Assembly: GCA_003254925.1 (NCBI GenBank)
Contig: QANZ01045410.1
Coordinates: 20,895-84,894 of the forward strand
Source: Chamaecrista fasciculata
Taxonomy: Eukaryota; Streptophyta; Magnoliopsida; Fabales; Fabaceae
Length of the DNA stretch: 64,000 nt
Reading direction: 5' to 3'
Position 1 is the stretch's first letter. The number at the start of each line of letters is the position of its first letter. The translations under genes were made by a program, and so were the position numbers. Below, one piece after another: positions 14,601 through 23,780 of this stretch. The notes below the pieces were generated by a model. That model was not told the origin of the DNA, searched no databases, and saw nothing but the letters and a program-made list of their open reading frames with translations.

Positions 14601-16219
14601 GAATGAAACTAATTTGAGTAAGATTGTGCTATATGTTGTTGTTTTATATGTAAAGGTCAAACTCTGGTCTTAAGATTGTGCTATATGTTGTTGTTTTATA
14701 TGTTATTTTGGTCTTAATTAAAACTATTATTTATTTTTAAAATGTTTTAAAAATCAAAGTTCTAACTCTTAACAAGTTATTGATAAATATGACATGATAC
14801 AGTTAATATCTATATCTATACATCAGAGCTGACTGCCATTTATCTTGAAAAGTAACCAAATTAAATTATCAATTGGGTTAAAGGTTGTAAGGTTATTGTT
14901 TATTTTGGTTTTTGAGTTTTGAATTGTAGGTGTTTTTTTTTTGTTAAAATTTCATTTTAGTCTTCAAACTATGGGGTAAGTTTCATTTTGGTCCCAAAAT
15001 TAAATGTGATTTCGTCTGCGTTTTGCCGCTATTTATAACTTGGATAATTGATATGGATCATTTCTCTTTCATATGTGTCATAATAAATGAGTTGATAAAG
15101 AGAGAAAGAAAATTTTCATTTATTTGTGGTTGATTTTTCTTTCAAAGGTTGAAGATTTTTTTTTTCAAATAGTGAAAATTTTCTTTCTCTCTTTGTCAGC
15201 ACTTATTATGACACATATATGAGAAAGAGATAGTTCACCTTAACTATCTAGGTTAAAAATAATAGCAAAAAACAAACAAAATCACTTTTTTGGGATCAAA
15301 GCGGAACAAATGTGGAACTTTGAAGATCAAAACAAAACAAAAACAAAATAATTTTATGACCAAACTAAAACTTATCCCATAGTTTGAGGACTAAAATGAT
15401 TATTTGACATTTTTTTTACTTCTCTAGATAGAAGTTGGATAGGTGAAGACGTGAAGTAAATAATAGATCAGTCTATCATGTTATAGTTAACACTCATTTT
15501 AACGGAGCTGAGATTAAAACAAACGTTAAGAAAATATATAAAAAAACAAAATAGTCCATATCAATATTCAAGATCAAAATAGTTTTAGTCTAGGTAAAAA
15601 CACTAATTTTGTCCCCAATCTTTACACCAATTGTTAATTTCGTCTCAAATCTTTTTCTGCAGTCAATTTCATCGCCCAATGTTTTATATTTTGATCAATT
15701 TTATCCTTTGCTTTTATTTCAGCCAAATATTAACGACAAACTCTATATAGTTAATGATATGTAATGTAACATTGATAGAAAAAGAAACTTAAATCCTAAT
15801 TGAGATTAAAAAATATGATGCAGTACTCTGTCGTTAATTTATTGAAAAAAGTTAGTCAAAGGATTAAATTGACCAAAATGTAAAACATTGGGGATGAAAT
15901 TGATAGCAAAAAAATATTAGGGACGAAATTGACAGCTGGTGTAAAGATTGAAAACGAAATTACTACTTTTACCTTTAATCTATATGAAAACATCCAAACT
16001 AGAATATATATATATATATATACATATTTGTATTTGGCAAGCTTAGATAATCATTTTGTCTTGAAGCTAGTAGGTTTATAAAAGTGTGGAATTTAAACTT
16101 ATGGTTTGTGTATATGGTTGTTAATGCAGTGTGGTATGAAATCATTACAGCAAGTAGCAGAGAAGACTTCAGACATAGAAACTGAATTATTCATTGGACT
16201 CCCACAACAAAACCCATAG
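2311..16219 (+). CDS. AGL42-like: MADS-box transcription factor, SOC1/AGL42 clade (MIKC type), 7 exons, 202 aa
   Basis: Exons 2311-2501, 5318-5399, 6901-6962, 7089-7188, 12601-12642, 12972-13013 and 16130-16219; all junctions are GT-AG, phases fit and the sum is 609 nt ending in TAG. The start gives [20 protein letters not shown], the TM3/SOC1-type MADS domain (residues 1-61), with [19 protein letters not shown] for DNA binding and dimerisation. The I region is about 62-91 and the K-box coiled coil about 92-165 ([19 protein letters not shown], then [12 protein letters not shown]). The C-terminus ETELFIGLP is the SOC1 motif (end of exon 7). Family members bind CArG boxes in the nucleus and promote flowering or, for AGL42/FYF, delay floral senescence and abscission. 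AGL42/71/72 fits better than SOC1 itself, but orthology needs a tree. Introns 1 (2.8 kb), 4 (5.4 kb, with an L1 LINE) and 6 (3.1 kb) are enlarged by transposons, while the reading frame is intact. Confidence 0.93.
3396..3951. mobile_element. Mutator-like MITE (family M6) in MADS intron 1, 9-bp target duplication
   Basis: The element is one 556-bp near-palindrome. Ends are GGCAAAAGAGCCTTTCGTG on the left and CTTTTGCC (preceded by CACAAAAGGGT) on the right. It is flanked by a perfect 9-bp repeat AAATATTAA at 3387-3395 and 3952-3960, which is diagnostic of the Mutator superfamily. Internal arms carry repeats such as AACGTTTCA and TTTATTTATCTAGTCATCTT. No coding capacity. The transcribed arms could form a long hairpin RNA. 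Confidence 0.85.
5636..5667. repeat. (AT)n microsatellite in MADS intron 2
   Basis: An uninterrupted TA dinucleotide run of about 30 bases. Shorter TA runs occur at about 4279-4300, 13721-13740 and 16005-16022. Confidence 0.8.
6284..6580. mobile_element. Decayed foldback MITE (family M5) in MADS intron 2
   Basis: The left arm (AAACTTACTATTTGGTCCTT, then a GAGTCAAC/GTCCTTGAATAATTG block) is inversely repeated on the right (GATCAAATCGAGGACTGATTCC, ending near AATAGATTTTCTC). It matches the copies at about 34115-34440 and 44423-44850 in order of blocks. Ends are approximate and no target duplication was identified. Confidence 0.5.
7238..8114. mobile_element. Mutator-like foldback MITE (family M1), long copy, in MADS intron 4
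   Basis: The left end AGTTAAAGTGTAATTTTGGTC pairs with the right end GACCAACATTGCGCACTTTAGCC. The interior repeats the M1 hallmark blocks (CATATCTCTCTC, CGAGTC.AGCTACAA, AACAAGGTTAAATTGGACTC) in both orientations. At about 877 bp it is the longest M1 copy here. Flanks TTTTGTTTA and TTTTTCTTT match only 6 of 9, so the target duplication is uncertain. Confidence 0.6.
8491..12427 (-). mobile_element. L1-type LINE (non-LTR retrotransposon), degraded, antisense in MADS intron 4
   Basis: On the minus strand the element shows, in order: a tail of ORF1-like sequence ending near 12186; an apurinic endonuclease starting [10 protein letters not shown] (12187) with SDHAPL near 11540; reverse transcriptase with KAPGPDGF (about 10800), [14 protein letters not shown] and the catalytic YADD (about 10110); and a zf-RVT zinc-finger domain with [14 protein letters not shown] near 8900. 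Stops and frameshifts break it near 11830, 10800 and 9890, so it is dead. The 3' UTR ends near 8490 in a TA-rich tail. AACTTTC at 8463-8469 and 12428-12434 is a possible 7-bp target duplication. It is antisense to the MADS transcript. The distance from exon 4 to exon 5 grew accordingly. Confidence 0.9.
9890..10807 (-). pseudogene. LINE reverse transcriptase domain fragment
   Basis: This is the longest open part of the L1 polyprotein: 305 codons covering fingers and palm of a non-LTR reverse transcriptase. It contains [48 protein letters not shown] and the active-site YADD, which places it in the plant L1 group. It lost its frame connection to the upstream endonuclease part (10773-11690, ending [12 protein letters not shown]) by a frameshift near 10800. 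The downstream part (8745-9626) carries the zinc-binding domain. Not expected to give a working protein. Confidence 0.88.
13053..13317. mobile_element. Mutator-like MITE (family M4), MADS intron 6, 9-bp target duplication
   Basis: A 265-bp palindromic element starting GAGTAAATTAATGACTTGGT and ending with its imperfect complement TTTACTC. Perfect 9-bp duplications TATATCTTA lie at 13044-13052 and 13318-13326. Related copies are at about 30400-30650 and 38825-39130. Non-coding. Confidence 0.85.
13812..14265. mobile_element. Mutator-like MITE (family M2), MADS intron 6
   Basis: The left arm begins near TTAGTTTGGTCCTCAAATTA and is inversely repeated on the right up to GAGGACTAAAGTGAGATTTTG. The hallmark CATAATAAGTGAGTTGACAAAG and its complement sit in the middle. 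Ends are decayed and approximate. Confidence 0.6.
14940..15412. mobile_element. Mutator-like MITE (family M2), MADS intron 6
   Basis: A second M2 copy: TTCATTTTAGTCTTCAAACT, then GGGGTAAGTTTCATTTTGG on the left and CCAAACTAAAACTTATCCC, TTTGAGGACTAAAATGA on the right, with CATAATAAATGAGTTGATAAA in the centre. It lies about 675 bp after the first copy, in the same intron. Confidence 0.65.
15593..15973. mobile_element. Mutator-like MITE (family M3, 381 bp), MADS intron 6
   Basis: Starts GGTAAAAACACTAATTTTGTC and ends with the inverted form GAAATTACTACTTTTACC. Flanks TTTAGTCTA (15584-15592) and TTTAATCTA (15974-15982) are a 9-bp duplication with one mismatch. The copy at 28797-29179 has nearly the same length and the same interior (GCCAAATATTAACGACA, GTTAATGATATGTAATGTAA). 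Confidence 0.82.
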
Positions 16220-17578
16220 ATATATATATATATATCTCATGCATACATCTCTCTCAGTACTTGCTTTCTTTAAATTCAGTGCTTGATCAATGTCTCACTG
16301 TAAAATCTGCCATCTCTCTCTCTAAAAAATATTCTCTATATATATATATTATATATAATTAATCAATATGTCCTGATTTTCATTCCCAATATTTGTCTGA
16401 GCTTGAAATGAATAAGGAAAAGAAAAAAAACAAAAAACAGAAGAAGAAACAATAATATTGTTATGCATCTCTATGCATGCATATGATGAAGGAAAGAGAC
16501 ATGGAATGATGATGTCTTTTAATATTTCTCCAATAAATTTGTCTTTGTGGAAAGCCATATCTTCCATTTCTCTCTCTCTCTCTCTTATTTCTTTTTTGAA
16601 AATTGAAAGCCATCGTTTTGTGTTTGTAGCTAATGAGGTTGCAGGATGTTGTTGGTTATTTCAGGTTATTTCTCGTGAATATATAATATAATTTATATAC
16701 ATATATATATAGTAGCACTATTTTAATTTTAAATTTTCATCCAAGTTTTTTGTACTCATATACAACAAAACCTTTGGGCCGGTATGTTTTTTTTACTAAA
16801 ATGTACAAACTTTTCAACCTTTATTCATTGTGTATAATTATGAATAGAAATTAAAGACATTTTAAAAAATAATTTTTAATGATAAATTTAATAAATGGGA
16901 TTTTTGGTAAAAAAATAAAAAAAAATTTGAATTTTTTTGTTATTTTTCATAATTCAATTTTTTTAACCAAAAATTAAAATTTAAATGAAACGATTTTAAA
17001 CATTTTAATTTTTTTTTCGTTTTATTTTTTATGCATATTTTTAAAAATATAACACTATTGTAATGTGTTTTACATGTACGTTCTCATGGACATACAAATA
17101 TTATAATTTCAAATTTTAAGTTATAAAAATAATCTTTTGAAAATAAAAGTTGTATGAGAAAAGATAAATAGGCAAATAGATTACAAAAAAATCATAAAAA
17201 ATATTTTTACATATATAGTAAATGTGAGAAAGTTACGATTACTCCTACAAATAATCCATACCTGAATTTATTGTGTATATATATATATATATAGAGGAAT
17301 TTAATAAGAGAAAATTTTATGATCAACACGTACAAGTAAGTTTAAATGGTAGACACATTTTCCTCTTTAATTGTTTGCTATTTCTATATGGTCCTGTATT
17401 TTCCTTTTTTATATATATATATAGTAAATATAATTGCAGAAACAGGGTAAATTAATGGGGGCCTCCTTCTCTCTGTGTTTCTGTCTCCTTGCCATACACA
17501 ATAATNATAAAATATTTTAATATTTATAAAAACTTTAATATTTTTTCAATAAAAAGTGTTAAAGTATTATATTTTTTA

Positions 17579-17958
17579 GGGTAAATTCCACTTTTGTACC
17601 CTGTTCTATGAACCAATTCCAGTTTGGTACCCTGTTCTTTCAAAAGTGACACTTTGGTACCCTGTTCTTTCAAAAATGTCATTTTGGTACCCTGTTCTTT
17701 CAAAAGTGACATTTTGGTACCTTGTTCTTTGGACCAAGTGACACTTTGGTACCCTAAAAAAGTAACAAATAGTGAAAGAACAGGGTACCAAAGTGTCACT
17801 TGATCCAAAGAACAGGGTACCAAAATGTCACTTTTGAAAGAATAGGGTACCAAAATAACATTTTTGAAAGAACAGGGTACCAAAGTGTCACTTTTGAAAG
17901 AACAGGGTACCAAAGTGGAATTGGTCCATAGAACAGGGTACCAAAGTGGAATTTACCC
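17579..17958. mobile_element. Mutator-like MITE (M9) built of repeated GGTACCCTGTTCTTT blocks
   Basis: A 380-bp near-perfect palindrome. Each arm is itself a tandem array of about 28-35 bp units containing GGTACCCTGTTCTTTCAAAA. Ends are GGGTAAATTCCACTT and AAGTGGAATTTACCC. A perfect 9-bp duplication TATTTTTTA lies at 17570-17578 and 17959-17967. Two open frames across it are artefacts of the repeat. The region between the MADS stop (16219) and this element is AT-rich with no gene seen. Confidence 0.88.
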
Positions 17959-17999
17959 TATTTTTTATATATAAAAATATATTTATTATTACTAATGGG

Positions 18000-18130
18000 T
18001 AGGGTACGGGTTGGGTACCACCATACCCGGACCCGTACCCATTAAGGATGGGTACGGGTCTAAACCCATACCCATAGCCCATAGGGTAATTTTCAGGGTC
18101 CCCATTGGGTATGGGTATTTTGATCATCCC
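18000..18130. repeat. GGGTA/TACCC-rich segment, possible remnant of a hAT MITE
   Basis: A run of GGGTACGGGT, ACCCATACCC and GGGTATGGGTATTTTGATCATCCCTA resembles the interior and end of hAT MITEs of the GGATGG/ATCATCCCTA type. The other end was not found. The stretch 18131-18653 is AT-rich with nothing else recognised. Confidence 0.35.
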
Positions 18131-18774
18131 TAGGTGGGACATTGACATTATTTTAATCAAAAGTTATAAACTTCATAAGTATTTTTTTCTGGTCAGCTAT
18201 AAATTTCATATTGGAAAGCGAATAATTTGTATCTAATTATCTTACACATATAAAAACCATTTTCAATGTTATCCATGGTATGTCAATTATAGTTGTCATT
18301 TCCATTAACCCATTTAACCCTTAAAAAAAGTCCTTCTAACATCTGTCTTTAGGCACATGTTAAGTTTTTTTTTATTGGTCAAAGTGAGTTTTCAAACATT
18401 AAAAATTATTTTTTAAATGAATTTTGGTAGATTTCAAGATATGAGATACTCTACTAACCAATCAGAAGAAACCTTAAAATGTGCTCTAAGGGCACATGTT
18501 AGATAAATCCTAAAAGGGATAATGCTAGATCTTTTCCAACACATATTTTCTTTAAGGATTTTTTTTTATTTGAATCTGTTCGTAAAAAAATATTTGATAT
18601 TTGTCTGATACTGAATATTTAATAGGATTCAAATAACTGAAATAATATATATAGACCAAAGTCCTATTTTGGTCCCTCAGTTATGCTCAATGTTTCAAAT
18701 TGGTCCCTCAGTTATTTTTTGTTCCATATTGGCCTCTCAGTTATTCAAAACTTAGCACAGTTGGTCCCTCAAAC

Positions 18775-19286
18775 CAAGGTTATTAAAACTGGACCGGTCA
18801 TTGAACCGGCCGAAGCAGCGGTTCAAGGTTCAATGGTTCAACCAGGGTTCAACAAGGGTCGGACCGTTAATAATTAAATAAATAAAAAATAATATATTTA
18901 GTTTAATATAATAAAAATATATAATAAACTCTTTAAATTTAAGCTGGATTGAGTAAGAAAGTGATTAATTAGGAGGATAAAAAATCAAATTTTGAAGTAA
19001 AAACTATTAAATAACGTATTATTTTGAGTCTAAACATAATAAGAAACAAATTTCTTTAAAATAACATCATTTTAATCAAGAAAAAATAAAAAAAAAATTA
19101 GAAAATAACTGAACCGGTTCAACCTCAAAACCGGCCGGTTCAAGGCGGTTTTCTCGGTTTTTGACCGATTCAGGCGGTTCTTGACCGATTCTCAGCTTGC
19201 CCAGTTTTGTGCTCAACTCGGACCAGACCACTGACCGGTTCGCGGTTCAACCGGTCCGACCGGCCGGTCCGGTTTTTATAACTCTG
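18775..19286. mobile_element. hAT MITE of the GGTTCAACCGG type, nested in the Pack-MULE arm
   Basis: Ends CAAGGTTATTAAAA and TTTTTATAACTCTG are imperfect inverted repeats. The flanks are a perfect 8-bp duplication CCTCAAAC (18767-18774 and 19287-19294), typical of hAT. Subterminal regions are rich in GGTTCAA, ACCGG and CCGGTC motifs; the centre is AT-rich and non-coding. Confidence 0.87.
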
Positions 19287-19518
19287 CCTCAAACGTTTTC
19301 CATTCATTTTTCCGTTAAAAAAAGACAAAATTGATTTTTAACTCTTAAAAGTTTAAATTTTTGCAGTAAAGTCTTTTTCTTTATAATAGAACCAAAATGT
19401 AAAAAGAAAAAATAAATGGGAGTTTTAATTTATTTCACACCACAACTTCTCTCTCTCCCTCACTCGGCTCTCTCTCTCTCTCTCTCTCCAACAAAACGAC
19501 CATATGATGTCCAAAACG

Positions 19519-20000
19519 ACACCAATGCACACTACTTTACTGAATCGCCGTTCCTAGTTCTTCTGAGAGCGAAATACCCCAAAACGACACAAACTGCGGC
19601 GACGATATTCCCTTCCTTCAACAAAATCCTAATCACAAAACAAAAATCTCCTTCGTGGTCTTCCTCCCTTCCACCACTAGATCCAGCCTAGGCTTCCTAA
19701 AGAACGCCAACAACACCACGATGGTGAACCACATCACCAGAACGGCCGGCAACATCATTCCCAGCGCCACCACCATCGACATCAATCCGAACACTCATCC
19801 GAGAACCACCAACGCGTAAATCGCCTGTCAACCCGAATTCGACGATTCCGCTTCCAAATTTTACCAAGAGAGAGTCAATTTCAGGAAATTCCACGGGCAA
19901 ACCAGAAGGATCCCGTTCACCAGCACGAAAATACAAACCCAAGTCCTCCTCTTGCTCATGATTCTCAGCAGAAACGTGTATGAAGATAGTGGCGACGATG
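19519..20000 (-). pseudogene. Captured fragment of a host membrane-protein gene
   Basis: Three minus-strand frames join conceptually into one protein-like sequence: first EEDLGLYFRAGERDPSGLPV (about 19951-19892), then hydrophobic GMMLPAVLVMWFTIVVLLAF followed by FRKPRLDLVVEGRKTTKEIF (about 19770-19640), then ILLKEGNIVAAVCVVLGYFA up to a stop near 19519. Frameshifts separate the parts and a TGA lies in the middle. It resembles, from memory, a small plant transmembrane protein with the order acidic N-region, two hydrophobic segments and a VVEGRK linker; I cannot name the gene. It is GC-richer than its surroundings, as expected for captured coding DNA. Confidence 0.6.
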
Positions 20001-20025
20001 ATGTAGAAGAAGTGGGAGTGGCTTC

Positions 20026-20028
<3 letters not shown>

Positions 20029-20113
<85 letters not shown>

Positions 20114-20117
20114 NACA

Positions 20118-20164
<47 letters not shown>
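20029..20164. repeat. (AG)n microsatellite inside the Pack-MULE candidate
   Basis: An AG run of about 135 bases interrupted by N at 20114 and ACACACGG. The apparent open frames here are repeat artefacts. A (CT)n counterpart at about 19450-19490 borders the other side of the interior, so the microsatellite may have grown from the inverted arms. Confidence 0.9.
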
Positions 20165-20166
<2 letters not shown>

Positions 20167-20516
20167 GAGGGTGAGAGAGAGAGAAGTTGTGGTGTGAAAT
20201 AAACTAAAATCCCATTTATTTCTTCTTTCTTACATTTTGGTTCTATTATAAAGAAAAAGGACCTTAATGTAAAAATTCAAACTTTTAGGAGTTAAAAATC
20301 AAGTTTGTCTTTTATTTTAATAGAAAAGTTGATGGAAAACGTTTGAGGGACCAACTGTGCCAAGTTTTGGATAATCGAGGGACCAATATGGAATGAAAAA
20401 TAACTGAGGGACCAATTTGGAACATTAAGCATAACTGAGGGGCCAAAATAGGACTTTGGCCTATATATATTAGAAATTAGAAATTTGATGGGTACATATT
20501 TTGTTTTAAGTCTTAG

Positions 20517-20566
20517 CTATCCTATATTCATATTTCTCGCTAAAAAAAAACTATCCTATATCCATA
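20517..20566 (+). mobile_element. Possible tail-only retroposon insertion (variant end)
   Basis: CTATCCTATATTCATA (20517-20532) recurs as CTATCCTATATCCATA (20551-20566), 15 of 16 matching. Between them lie only 18 bases, TTTCTCGCTAAAAAAAAA, which end in an A-run. This is the layout of a target-primed insertion that kept only the last bases of a transcript and its tail. Confidence 0.5.
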
Positions 20567-20739
20567 TGAAATGAACATATAGTTAGGGTATTTGATATCC
20601 AACACCTTATAGTCTATATATCTTATTATTTTGTATATGCTTAATTTGATATATTGTACATATTTTTTTTTATATTTTAATTAATTTATTTTAGTTGACA
20701 GATATTAGGTATCATATATCATATATATCTAATTTTTAA

Positions 20740-22017
20740 GGGTAAATTACATATTAGGTACATGTGGTTTGCCCGAATCTCACATTGGTGCTGTGTGGAT
20801 TGATCCATTTCACTTAGGGCACTTGAGGTATGTGTCATTAAGTAGTTAGAGTACATGTAGTTTTGTTCCGTCAATTTTAATGGAAAATGTTAATGTGACA
20901 CAATCTTAGCCATCAATTTTCAATGTATCTTAGTCGTCGGTTTCTATTACATCTTAGCCATCAAGTAATTTCCACTCTAAGGTCAAAAACTCATTTTTGG
21001 ACCTCAAACTATGGAGTAAGTTTCAGTTTGGTCATAAGAACTATTTTTTTTGTTTCATTTTTGTACTCAAACTTTCATAGTTGTTTCGTTTTGATCTCCA
21101 AAACGTGATTTTATCAGAATTTTCACTTTTATTCTTAGTCATAAATTAGAGATAAAAATCAACCACTAACTTATCTTCAATTTGTAACTGAAAATGAAAA
21201 TTTTCTTCCTCTCTTTGCCAACTCATTATTACGTATTTGAGTAGGAGTGAGTAAAATTTGGTTCTTCCTGGGCACTTCGGGCCAAGTCTCGGGTCTAGCA
21301 CTTCTAGACCCGGGCTGGCTCTGGATATAGTAATTTTTTTATTATATATATTCAAATTTTATTTTATAAGATATTCTTTTTATTATAGAAAATACAAATG
21401 TATTATTATTTTTATTAGTTATATATTAAAAAATATATAAAATATAAACTTAATTTTAATTAAATTAACTTTTTTTTAACAAATGAATCAAATTAAATAT
21501 TTTTATTAATATAAACATCATTAAACTCATGCATAATTAATTTTTATCAATATATTCAAGTTAAAAATACATAAAATAAATAAATGGGTTAAATAAAAAA
21601 ATATGAACTTTTTTTAAAAAATAAAAAAGTAAAGTGGCTCGATTTGGCCCGATTGAACCTCTTGGCCCAACCCGTCCCGACCCGAGTTTAGTCGTGCAGT
21701 GTCTCAAGTCCAGCCAAGACCCAGCCTGTGATCGCCCTCATATTTGAGAGGGAAATTATTCATCTTGATTACTTATAAAATTGCATTTTCGAGACAAAAA
21801 ATAGAACAAATGTGAAAGTTTGAAGACCAAAATGAAACAAAAGATAGTTTTAGGACCAAAATAAAACTTATCCCATAGTTTGTGGACTAAAATTTGATTT
21901 TTTTTACTGAGTCATGTGAGCCCCACGTCAGCATTTTCTGTTAAATTGACGGAACAAAACCATAGGTACCCTAACTGCTTAACGGCGCATACCTTAGGTA
22001 CCTTAAATGAAATTATT
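20740..22017. mobile_element. Composite nest copy 1: M8 outer MITE containing M2 containing a hAT MITE (right end lost)
   Basis: The outer layer starts GGGTAAATTACATATTAGGT at 20740 and resumes at about 21907-22017 (complement of the TTTTGTTCCGTCAATTTTAA arm). Inside it an M2 element spans about 20981-21906 (GGTCAAAAACTCATTTTTGG .. TGTGGACTAAAATTTGA). Inside that a hAT MITE occupies 21242-21740. The outer right end is truncated at a junction with Copia sequence near 22017. The same three-layer arrangement recurs inverted at 44987-46231. Confidence 0.75.
21242..21740. mobile_element. hAT MITE, innermost layer of composite copy 1
   Basis: Flanked by a perfect 8-bp duplication TATTTGAG (21234-21241 and 21741-21748). 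Subterminal parts are rich in CGGGTCTAGCACTTCTAGAC and GGCCCGA / CGACCCGAG motifs; the centre is AT-rich. Ends TAGGAGTGAGTAA and GATCGCCCTCA are only loosely inverted. Confidence 0.75.
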
Positions 22018-23780
22018 CAAATAAAAATAACTTGAACAAGATTATCCATGGTCAGTTTATGAACACTCACTAGATTTTTAGTACCATATGGAACAACTAA
22101 AACGTCTTAAAGAGTTAAGTTTGAATGTGGTAAAGACATATCACCAACTTTAGTAATTTTAGCGTTCTCACCCGTGCAAGTGAGTAGAAAATATTTACCA
22201 GTTGGCACAAAATGATCAAGTTGTAAAGAACTAGGAGCAAGGTGGTGTGAAGCACCGCTTTCCATGTACCAAGAAGGGTCAATCACGGTCTGAGGATTAG
22301 GGATGGCAACATGTGAGATAGCTGGTCATTTTGTCACAATCTGAATCCGTTTATCTTATCTAATATTCATACTCTATTCATATCTGATAATTTAGTATCT
22401 GTACCCGTACCCTATCCAATATCCAGTAACTAATGAGTACCCTAAATATCTGAAATACCCAAAAATAATGGATATAGGATAGGATATCCTAATTCAAAAA
22501 TCGAATATATTTGATACCCAATACCAAATATCCATTAATTAAAATAAAATAATTATAAATATAATAAAAATATATAAAATATAATAAAATATTTATATTA
22601 TAGGGTATTGGATACCGAGTAGCCAACTGTCCGTTCATTTCGGATGGATACCAGATAGTTGAAATAATATCGATATCCACCTGATATCCAATAATTTTTT
22701 ATTTTTCACTATCCAATATCTGTCGGATATCGGATATTTTTTACAGGTGGATTCGGACGGGTATCCTAGATACCCTCCCAAATTGCCAACCCTACAGAGG
22801 ACTCACATAATAAGCTAAAGGTTGATAGTGGCTCAAGTAATTATTGTTGTATGACCGTCCTTGTTCAGATGGTGGATGAAAATTTATGTCGAATCTATAG
22901 TAGCAATTTGCCGTTATGTGCCCGATTCTCTCACACAAGTGACAATAGGGTCTTCTACCTCCATTATTTCCAAAGAAGGACCTATGCCCACGAGATCTGC
23001 ATTGACGCACGACCTCCACAAGAACCATGCCAACTAGGTTTGTCATTTGTGTTTTTGCTTGTATCAGACTCCTCTTTTTGAGCTGAACCTGTAGATGGTT
23101 GAATAAACAATGAAGAAAAGTGGTTTAGTTGTTCGAGACGATTCTCAAAGGCTAATAATGCGGATTGAAGTTCAATCCAAGTCATGTTTAGTTGATCAAT
23201 GAACTTTAGAACTATAGGGTTATAATCTGCATTTAGTCCATTCAGTGTGAGCAGAAATAAACCGTCGTTTACCACTAAAGCTCCGGCAAGGATAAGTTTG
23301 ATGTAGTTCCATATGCAAAAACATCACTCTAGATTTGGTTGACGCACTAGTGAGAATCTTAGCAACAATCCAAAGCTCACTAGTCGTCTACCAGAGGAGT
23401 AGTTGAGCTCTGATATCCACTATCATCGTATTTCTCAGCCATCCCACAAGAAGCCTGTCAATAGAGTACCAATCCTCAAAGGCAGGGTTAGTCATAACTT
23501 CCGTACCTGAGGGAACAAGGTGTGGAGGCGTGACACCAATTTTGTTGATGTGTGAAACGATCATATATTGCCTTCAATTAAGGGAAGGACCATTGATTCT
23601 CATAGTAGGTAGTTACTTCTATCTAGATTGATAGAAGTCGCCTAGTTACGTGAGTTAAAAATTTTGTATGTGCGAGTGACAACAGCAGTGGTGTCTGTAG
23701 TAGTCAAACTGGCGAGGGCAGAGGAGATTGCAGAAGTAGAACTCGAGGAAGCCATGGATAAATATATTACTCTGATACCA
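22018..23780 (-). mobile_element. Decayed Ty1/Copia retrotransposon, 5' part (primer site, gag, start of protease)
   Basis: On the minus strand: TGGTATCAGAG at 23780-23770, a primer-binding site for initiator tRNA-Met; a gag start MASSSSTSAISS (ATG at 23755); the UBN2-type gag region FLLTLNGLNADYNPIV at about 23250; the zinc knuckle CHLCERIGHITANC near 22950; and the protease start SWYMESGASHHLAP near 22260, where the usual DSGA catalytic triplet reads ESGA. Several stops and a large gap in gag show decay. A hAT MITE interrupts it at 22298-22794. It breaks off near 22018 against the composite MITE. Copia LTR sequence seems to continue above 23781 and beyond the hAT insertion. Confidence 0.8.
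22298..22794. mobile_element. hAT MITE inserted in the Copia fragment
   Basis: Ends TAGGGATGGCAAC and ATTGCCAACCCTA are inverted repeats. Flanks CTGAGGAT (22290-22297) and CAGAGGAC (22795-22802) match at 6 of 8, as in an old hAT insertion. The interior is rich in GGATATC, TATCCGA and similar repeats. Copia coding sequence continues in step on both sides. Confidence 0.8.

Larger units (their letters stand above)
18654..20461 (-). mobile_element. Pack-MULE candidate: long-TIR Mutator-like element with a captured host gene fragment
   Basis: The left arm starts GACCAAAGTCCTATTTTGGT and continues through repeated GGTCCCTCAGTTAT blocks. The right arm ends as its inverse, ACTGAGGGGCCAAAATAGG, CTTTGGCC. 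Arms extend several hundred bases (the same GTTGTGGTGTGAAAT/TTTCACACCACAACTT block borders the interior on both sides). A hAT MITE (18775-19286) is nested in the left arm, so the element proper is about 1.29 kb. Between the arms, minus-strand codons at about 20000-19520 encode pieces of a membrane protein broken by frameshifts. The element sits in a TA-rich site, so a 9-bp duplication cannot be fixed. Confidence 0.7.

Noticed and set aside
17524-18160. 129-aa repeated ORF (VPCSFKSD units)
   Set aside because: It is translation of the palindromic M9 MITE arms.
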